Part shown: positions 1 to 8,100 of the stretch, piece by piece
How the letters are laid out: every line of letters begins with the position of its first letter
Numbering within the stretch: position 1 is the first letter of the stretch
Assembly (NCBI GenBank): GCA_019633425.1
Contig: WSUB01000384.1
Coordinates: 1-14,429 of the forward strand
Direction: 5' to 3'
Source of the DNA: Tulasnella sp. 424
Lineage: Eukaryota; Basidiomycota; Agaricomycetes; Cantharellales; Tulasnellaceae
DNA: 14,429 bases
The notes under the pieces: generated by a model
Told to the model about the DNA's origin: nothing
Database searches by the model: none
Seen by the model: the letters and a program-made list of their open reading frames with translations, nothing else
Position numbers and translations under genes: made by a program

Positions 1-93
1 GCCGAGGTTTTTTCTGATGAAGTTGTTGTACGTTAACGTAGCTGGGTTCTGCTTCGCTTTATCTCGGACTGATTTCTCCACTGTCTCCGCTAC
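1..93 (-). CDS. Possible partial exon of unknown gene running off the left edge
   Basis: Read on the minus strand, a splice-acceptor-like CCTTAG (98-94, preceded by pyrimidines) is followed by 31 codons open to the window edge. The residues include VAETVEKSVRDKAKQ and end ..NNFIRKNLG. The composition is charged, amphipathic and protein-like, with no low-complexity bias. No family is recognised. It may be the continuation of a minus-strand gene whose earlier part lies to the right, or a remnant of one. The stretch is short, so chance is a real alternative. Confidence 0.3.
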
Positions 94-282
94 CTAAGGT
101 ATACACCTGGTATTTCGTATAATATACTGCTGTTTTTGTACTACGGAAGAAGCCGGAAGTCCTGCCATCTAGGATCAGGTGATGATGGCGTCGTCTTCGT
201 ATCACTAAGCCCAAGGTGCATCACTCACGCTCATTACCCTCTCGGGTTTGGGCGCTTGGATTTGGGCGGCCGTGCTCCCTCA

Positions 283-387
283 GAGAATAAGTTGGATTTC
301 TTTCTCCAGTTGCAGGTCCAATCCTGGAGGCAGCTCCGCTTGGGTGTCAACGTGCTCGCTTTCGTACTCTAGGTCGTCCGAGTCGAT
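283..387 (-). pseudogene. Minus-strand open stretch, possible exon or gene remnant
   Basis: On the minus strand an acceptor-like GATGTGAG precedes about 35 open codons starting IDSDDLEYESEHVDTQ and continuing with a Leu/Glu-rich helix (LDLQLEKEIQLIL), then TGA at 282-280. The acidic-then-helical pattern looks like protein. I could not join it in frame to the open stretch at 93-1, because the sequence between them carries stops in all minus frames and no clean intron pair. It could be the last exon of a gene or a decayed copy. No family is recognised. Confidence 0.25.
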
Positions 388-420
388 GACTCACATCTCA
401 CAAGGTGTTGATTAAGTGAG

Positions 421-718
421 TAGTGTTCCGTTTGGGGCCAAGTCGATGTTCCAAGGCTGCAACCGGTGAACAAATACACGTTATACAAAGTTCAAATCTT
501 ATCCAGTAAGTGAATCGATATTCTGGAGATTACCTATCCGTATCTACACATCACATTGCCGAAAGATACCTTTTATGTGTTATATAGTGTTTCGTTTTGG
601 GTCCAGTCGGTGGGTGACCAAATGCACGTTACACAAAGTTCAATCCTATCTAACAAGTAAATCATAGTCTAGAAATTACCTCCTAGAATCTTCAGATCAA
701 AGCGCCCAAAGATACCTC
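421..718. repeat. Imperfect tandem duplication, two ~140-150 nt copies
   Basis: Copy 1 (about 421-572) and copy 2 (about 585-718) align along their length. Both begin TAGTGTTYCGTTT, share CACGTTAYACAAAGTTCAA (477 and 625, offset 148) and AAATTACCT/AGATTACCT, and end AAAGATACCT (offset 146). Copy 2 lacks about 16 nt after the first block. Between conserved blocks the copies differ at many positions, so the duplication is old. It lies 350-650 nt upstream of the large gene's start and might contain regulatory sites or be a relic of a mobile element. No coding content is evident. Confidence 0.75.
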
Positions 719-1073
719 ATGGAGCCATGCAGACAAGGGTAACTTTAAAACCAAGGATGTCAGAAGACTTTATCAACTAAATGCCAGTTCCCACACGGTG
801 CGTCACAATTCCGCAACCATCCCCCTTTGCGTAACCCTGAGCCAAGAACAAAAAACGAGGACACGACTCAAGAAACTCAGGTCCCGCGCAGTTCTTTCAT
901 TTCCAACAGACTTATCAGTGCATATTTAGACAGGATGGGAGGTCTGGCAGTTTCGTCCAGCCGCACCGTCGCAACCCCCCATCTCTCACAGAGCTCCTAC
1001 TCCTCACTTCCATTTCTGTGCTGCCCATATCATCCATCAACCCTTCTCAATCCTATCTAATCAAACCTCGTCG
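719..1073 (+). promoter_or_regulatory. Upstream and leader region of the large gene
   Basis: There is no gene here. The last about 90 nt before the ATG at 1074 are strongly pyrimidine-rich (CTCCTACTCCTCACTTCC and similar), the usual look of a fungal transcription-start and leader region. A TATTTAGA at 923-930 is a weak TATA candidate. No conserved operator or riboswitch is seen. An upstream ATG at 1018 in another frame lies in the presumed leader and overlaps the start region. It could act as an upstream ORF if transcription starts before it. Confidence 0.35.
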
Positions 1074-2173
1074 ATGGGCAGGGACACCCATCCTCCAGCC
1101 AATCTCAACTTCATACCCCAGAATCCGACCAGCCATGGCCACACTAGTTATAGCTCCGAATTTTCTGCCAATCAAAGCGACGCAGAGCTGGCCCATGCCA
1201 TGCCTACCTTCGGCCCTACTACTTCCGCTCAGAGTGAACCCAACGAACCTTCGTCAAACGTTACCACCCAGATGACGGCAAGCGATAAAAGAGAAAGAGC
1301 GGCTAGCGCCATGCCAAAGACGCTCCCGTCTTCTCCGACCTTCGGAACCGAAGGCCACGCAGAGAAGAACTTCGACCGCCCAGACCCCAACGCTACTGGC
1401 TCGCTAACTACGGAAATCCACGATCCAGATCGTTTCGACCTTTTGCCGCGCGTCAAGGGCCTACTCCGCCTTCTGGATCTTTACAGCGAAATTGGGAGTG
1501 GTGGTCTGGTTGATAAGATCATCATTTCTCAAGAGTCACTAGGTCGGTTCATCAACAGCGTCCTCCCCGGTGCATATACCAACGTCACGAAAATCGACTT
1601 TGCTCGCCTGGATCGCGAAGCCTCGTTGCACCTTGTTGGTATATATGGAAGCAAGACAGAAATCGTACGATTCCTACGCTCTCTCGGCTCTGTTGACGAT
1701 GAAGTGTGCGTGCTTCATATATTGTCTACTAATACTGAACTGAACGTTCATTAACTAGCTCTGCCCTTCTACTTGTGGAAGACAACGTATCCCTCAACAC
1801 GAGACTATCTCTTCGTTCCGGCATCTACATTCTCTCTCCCACTCCTCCGGACGATTCTTCCTCTGTCCCTCCTATCCGCTACGTCATCTACTGGCCCGAA
1901 GAAAATACTTGGGACGATAATGCTATTGGGGCTGTGCGCAAGAATCGCGTTACCTTCATGCGATACCTCACCTGCTTGACCGACCAAATCCACGCTCTTA
2001 TCTCCCCGGAGCATGAAGCGAAGCTCGATTTTGGGGACGTGGACCAGGACGATAACTCTGACGGGGAATGGAGTGATGGCGAGGATGCGAATGTCGATGA
2101 CCGCTTATTCACGTTCGAGGTGGCCAAAACAAATGAACAGGAGGAGGCAGTGGACGTTAAGGCCGGGTTCACT
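1074..2173 (+). other. N-terminal disordered tail plus conserved-looking module (residues 1-349)
   Basis: Residues 1-112 are rich in Ser, Thr, Pro, Asn and lack hydrophobic runs, so they are probably disordered. There is no signal peptide or membrane segment. Residues 115-295 look folded: a helix (FDLLPRVKGLLRLLDLY), then GSGGLVDKIIIS, a PGAYTNVTKIDFARLD stretch, GIYGSKTEIVRFLRSLGSV, and after the first intron YVIYWPEENTWDD (252-264) and KNRVTFMRYLT (272-282). The WPEENTWDD and RVTFMRYLT blocks have the dense aromatic and charged character of a conserved core. An acidic loop (about 301-325, D/E-rich) follows. I do not know a named domain for this module. The strings resemble, from memory, N termini of other unannotated basidiomycete proteins. 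Confidence 0.6.
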
Positions 2174-5100
2174 GTACGCTCTCTAACCACTCCAAATGCG
2201 GCAACCTCTCACGTTTACGCACGGACAGGTTCTGCATGACGCTTTCCGTGCATCGACGGTAGATATACCGACATCGAGAGGGTCCCGGCGTCAAGAGACC
2301 CTCATCCCTCAATTTGTTGATGGAGAAACAGTCCAAGCAATAACAACCACCCGCTTTAGACCTGGTACTGATAGCACTGACGAGTTCGAGGAATCTTTTA
2401 CCAGACAGCGGTTCGAATCTGAATTGTACGTGTTCAAGGTATCCGCTCTCATTCACGTTCTTATGAGCTTGGGGACCTTTTTAGGAGAAAATCCGGCTCC
2501 GTCGTCATTTCTCCCTCTGTTGATGCCGCTGGGTTCGATATTCTTCTCGACAAAGGTAACCTGAAGGACCGGGATCGCACAGCATATGAAACGTATTGCA
2601 GTACTGTTGCGAAAGTGGAGCGGAGGTGCAAAGAAGAGGAACAGGAAGCTTTAGAGAAATCAAACACCGAGATCGAAGCAAACCAGCCCCTCCTTCTTGA
2701 TCAAGTCACAAAATACTTGGTTTCTTACATATGCGATATTTATCCGTAAGACAGTATGGCTGTATCCAAAGGCGTCTACTCATCGCTTGATTATTTAGAA
2801 CTTTCGTACCTGCAGATATCATTCCTGACGGAGCACTGCAGGGGAAGACCGACACGTCGCAGACGAGCGATCCGCTTGGTGATCCACCTTCGCGTCTTGT
2901 TTGCTATGCCTGATCTTAACCCTTCTCGGAATTTACAGAATACTTTCGCAATATCTGTGCCACGTACAAGAGTGCTGATCAGGCTTGTCAAGTCACTTTG
3001 AAAAACAGCAATTTCGCATCCATCAAATTCCCCAAGTTCACCAAGCTCAAAAGAAGGTTCCGCATTGTGGAAAGAATTCTGAAAAGGAGCAACAATCTCT
3101 CTGAAGCTCAACGTTTATCTCTAGTTAAGGCGGTATCACATGATGGCGATTTTCTTGCGGCGGTGAAGGGACTTCAGAGCTACTGGACCAGTGTCACGAA
3201 TGATTTCAAAGGCAACGATGAAAAGGCGTTAGATGAATACTGGAAAGTGTCTGAGTTAGATGACGCCAGATTCTTGCGCTCACTTTCCGATGTCGAGAAG
3301 GCCGAACCCATATTTGTCGAGAGTGCAGAGAAGCTGCGGGAGCTTGCGTTGTGGGGAATTCGTCAGAAGCTGGATGCTTCAGCCCGACGAATGGCGGAAA
3401 ATATGACCTTTGCACAAAAAGCTGAACTCAACGATACCGCAAGAGCTCTCGCCAAGTCACAGATTGAGCAGGCTGAACACGAAGCTACCGCGAGTCTTCG
3501 TACAGCTATTTTAGCCAAACTTTTGGGAAAGGGAAAACAGTGCGTATAATCTCTCCAAGTTAGAAAATGGATCGGACTAAATCACCTTCATCAGGCCTGT
3601 CCTGACCATTTACGATGTCAAGCCTAAGTCCGGTACGACATGACTTAGGTCCTAACCCAGGTTGACCGCTCACCCCGCTCTTTGAAGCATCGCGGCGCAG
3701 TTCCAGCGACTTTATTCTGAGAGCCTCCTGCAGCTGGCGTTCCGACCCTTCTCTTAAAACATCTGTCTGGGCGCTGGAGCTGTCTGAAGACGATATACAA
3801 AAGCTCAAAGAAAATTCGTCCCATGTTCCAACCCCCCGCATGCCCCGCTCAGCGACAGAATTGAAATTACCGCTCGAGTGGCGAATTCGGTCGGTACCTT
3901 GATCATTTTGGTCTCTCCCCCGCGGTCTAACATTCCTGCACTAGCCGACTGCAGATCGTAGGGAAGAAGAAGGCTCTCCTCATTGTCGACTGTCCTGATA
4001 AAATCCGCCTCTGGCTTTTCTCACTTCGAACCGGCTTCTCCATCGGTCATCCGCAATGTAGCATCCCAAACATCGCTGGTCGCCAGTACGTGGTCGCAGT
4101 GGATGAGCAAACACGTCTCGTTGCGTTAGCCATAACAGAACCGGTGAGTGGGCAGGGCGACACCTCAGGAAATTCCGAGCCTGAACGATCTTGGTTCAGT
4201 CAGGTGACGTTATCCTGCAAGAATATCTAATGGAGGAGAAATTTTCAACCATGCGAAGCCGGGGATCCCCACTTTCACTGAATAGTTGGTACACCCATGG
4301 CGTCCCAGAATTCACCCACGCGTCGTTCTTCAGTGGGACGGAGGAGCTCTGCCTGGTGGAAGTTACCGGCCGAGTTCGGGTACTCATGATCCCTTCGCGA
4401 TCCTTCAGGTCTGATGTTTCGAGACAAGCTTCATATAGTATACTGACATCGTGGCTTTTCGTAGACCGGCTTTCATTCAGCTTCATTCAACGCCTCTATA
4501 CGTTAAGTCATCACCAGATGGAACCGCTCTCGTAATTGTTGAAGGATCGCCAACTGGCACAAAATCCATCCGGGTTTTCCATCGTGCATCCTTCGGTTCG
4601 AACGACAATGGAATCGTTAAAGAACTTCCTGAAAGCTTCGATCCGACATCCAACTTTTGCATCACGTCCACAGGAGAGCGACAGAAGATTTTTCTCATGG
4701 GATTCGATGTTCAGAAGCAACGCGTTATCTCGGCGGCTCTCGAGATAAGCCGTAAAGAGACAGAATACCAATTTCGAGCCAAGGACGAAACTAGAAATGC
4801 CGCGAAAGAAATTCGTACGATTCATAATTCTCTCATCGACTGCTTGTCTGAAGTCTGGGAGAGATTTCCGGTTGCTGCTGCAATCCAGAGGTTTGGGGTT
4901 CCTCATAACGATGCTCGTTTACATGGTTGATCAAACAACTTCCCAGACAAACTCTCTCAGGCGACGGGCGTCAAAGAGCAAGCGTCACCTTTGTGTCGTC
5001 ATCAGCCAGCCAATCCTTCGAATTATACTTCAGAAGAATGGTGCAAGATTTTGAGAAACTCTCACGTAAACCAACCGAGCAACGACTCGCTCAGATTCTC

Positions 5101-8100
5101 GTTTCATCATCCTCATTCGACAAAGTGACCGGCAAGGCGACATCAACCAGCCAGTATAAGGCGGGCGAATGGATAGCGGAGCTTCTCTGTCTCATTCCCA
5201 TCCACATCGCGGTGACGTCAGAAAACCGGTTTGTCCCCCTTAAGGACGGGGTCCTCGATGCCACGCTGGAGAGAGAAATTCTTGGAGGAGAGGTGTCCAA
5301 GATCATTGATGCTATTAGCCTGGGATGGTATGAATCGATCTTCAGCTCATACATGGCAACCAAGCCTGTTAAAGTAGTCTCTTCCATGGGTGGGTTCACT
5401 TATTTCGGCCTTTGTGTCTGCACCCTGACCCGGTCGCAATCATTAGGGGAACAAAGCGTTGGTAGGTTGGAACCAGACGTCCGTCTCCTTTCATTGTTCT
5501 CGAAGGCTCAAATCGCACTTGCAGGAAAGTCCTATAGCTTGAATCACCTGGTTGACTCGTCATTTGCTGGTTCAGCCGTTCGAACCACTGAGGTTAGCAG
5601 CTGTGGGCCCGAATAAATTCGGTTCTATAATCCTTGAATCGCAGGGTGTATGGTTATCCGTTTGTCCTACTAAGGATTTTCTGGTTGTAGCCTTGGACTT
5701 TGAAGGTACGTGCACAAAACCGAAGGCTCTTCATAACTCCCAATTCATTTGGCTTCTGCAGGAGTCCACAGCATCGAGCGCACACCCCAAGAGGATATGC
5801 TGTTGGTTCTGTTTAATACAGCTTTATCAAACCTCGTCATCTTCCGGAACAACTTCGTGCTCAGTCGAGATGTTGCCAACATGTTTACGGTACGAACTTT
5901 TCACTTGGTGCGGATCATGGTAGCCTTAATCTTTTACACATGGTCCTTTTAGAGCTTCCAAGCGTCAACTCAACTCTTCAACCCGGCTACCAATCCGAGA
6001 TTATTCAAAGGCCTCCTGAGTATCGTAATCAAGGTTAGCAAACCCCTCGTACAAACCCAATCATTTAATTAATGAATGGGATGAAAGGATGTTGTGGACG
6101 GTGATAAGAAGGATATCGTCAAAGAGTACGTATCTCATCAGGAACATGGTTGCATGTGCTGACTATTGGGTCCAAGGTTCCAGTCCAAATTCAGTCAGAT
6201 AGTATCGAAAGAACAAGCGACAAACTTCATTTCGGTTCTCCACGATGGTCAGCTGAAGGTCATCCCGTGGAGCGTCATACAATCGAAGGGGTTTTATGTA
6301 CTTTTCAGCAAGCTGAAGAACTTTCTGTTCAGCCAGGAATGTACGCATGGCACGGCTGGGGAGTTTCTCATTACTCTCAAGACGCTTATGGCTAAGATAA
6401 AGGTGATTGGGCTTATAGACCTAGATCATCTTTGAGCTCATTTCATTCGATAGGCGCAGGATTGGAGACCACTTGAGCGTACGTGTTGACGCTGGGTTGC
6501 CGTTCGAGCTCTTCTGACCAACTATAGCAGAAACCATCATTAAGCACCGCGTTTCAACTTTGTCGGACATGCTCCTAGCCGGGCTTGAGTATGGTCGTTC
6601 AGCTTCAACCTTTGACGCCGATGAGCTAAGGGTAAGGTAAAAAACACTCGAAATTTGAGTTCAGGTTGACATCTCCGACGTTCTCCGCACAGAATCTAGA
6701 CGACCAAAGCCTTATTGATCATTCTGACAGCAATGATACGTTCTACGTGGGGAATGATGAAGCAGAGATTGAAAGGACTCTCGCTTCACTTCTTGCAGCG
6801 TGGGGACCGGACCCCGCGCGGGGCTCCGTCGAAGATGTTGAATCGCATCTGAACGGCCTCGCGAAGTCCCGAATCGTGCACGTCAAAGAATGGATGGGGA
6901 AGAACATATCGCGCTTCCCTCGGGATAATGCGGATATTCGAAGTTTGATGAGAGAGTTTGAGGACCTCGCTGATCGTTTGCGAAACGTGGTCCGACTCTG
7001 CCCGGCCCAATGCGCGAGATGCCAACTGCGATGCATGCTCAACCAATCACATCGGTATCAAGCCCACGACTGTCGAACATCCCATCTTTGCACCACCCCC
7101 TGCGAGTACGGCGAGGAACACGATGAACCCGTTCCCTGCCTGCTTCCGTGAGCGGACACAATATGCTATCATCCTGTAAATTCTGAATCTTCACCGTTTA
7201 CCCACAGGGCTGGTCATAACGGAAGGCATGTGTGAGTAAATCCCCGACACCTGCCCCTGGTCTCCGCCATTGACCTCAGCCACACCTGCAGATGTAACCC
7301 TGTCTTCCATCTTTGCGGCGAGGCCTGCCACCTCGCTGATCGTAAAGGCTGCCAAGGCCATTGCACGAAACCGAGATATCACGAGGAAGGTGAGCATGCA
7401 TGCTCGGCGAAAGTACACCAGTGCGGGAAGGTCGGTTCGAACCAATGAGACCGGAATTGGCGAATACTAACAAGTTCGTGGTCCACGCAGCCTTGTGACC
7501 TGAGGGATATCGTGTCGTCTAACGGGCCAATATTTTCCTGTCCATTGTTATGCGCCATCCCCTAGTACGTCATGAACGGTTTTCACATCAAATTTCTACT
7601 GAGAGTCGATCTCTTCTCAGCGGTGAACAGCATGGGCGACATGCCTGTGACAGTCGTATGGTTTGCCCCGTTCGGTGTGAACTCTGCCAACGGTATTGCG
7701 CTGCTGGTGATCATTTCCACGGTCTGGATGATTGCTTGCCACACTTGTGTGGGTGAGTCAGACACACCACGCAGGAATATGACCGAAGTGTGTAGATTTG
7801 AAGCCAATTGTTTATCCAGACAAGAGCACAGCTGTCGGCGACAATGCGAAGCGACTGGGATATGTGAGATCAACACAAAACCGCATTCCGTGGAGACCAC
7901 ATTTACTGGGAAACATTCGACATTTAGCTACACGAAGGTTTGCTAAAATCCGCATATATACAACTGTCAGGAGAACTAACATCTTTATTATCTTAGTACA
8001 CGCAAAGCGCGAAACGCTTGGACTGCGCTATCCCCATTCCACCAGGTCAACTCACACACGATGGGGATCATACATGCAAGACAGATGCCGATCCCTTCCA

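Noticed and set aside
1018..1275. Alternative start at 1018 in another frame (85 codons)
   Set aside because: It gives a Pro/Leu-rich peptide that does not join the downstream exons. The frame from 1074 carries the conserved-looking module.
2899..2938. Donor GTTTGC at 2899 for the exon 5 to 6 intron
   Set aside because: It puts exon 6 out of frame. The donor at 2894 keeps the frame, with Q-Y-F-R-N-I-C at the join.
7431..7450. GGTTCGAACC, B-box-like palindrome
   Set aside because: It lies in an intron of the large gene, has no A box or cloverleaf, and is short enough for chance.
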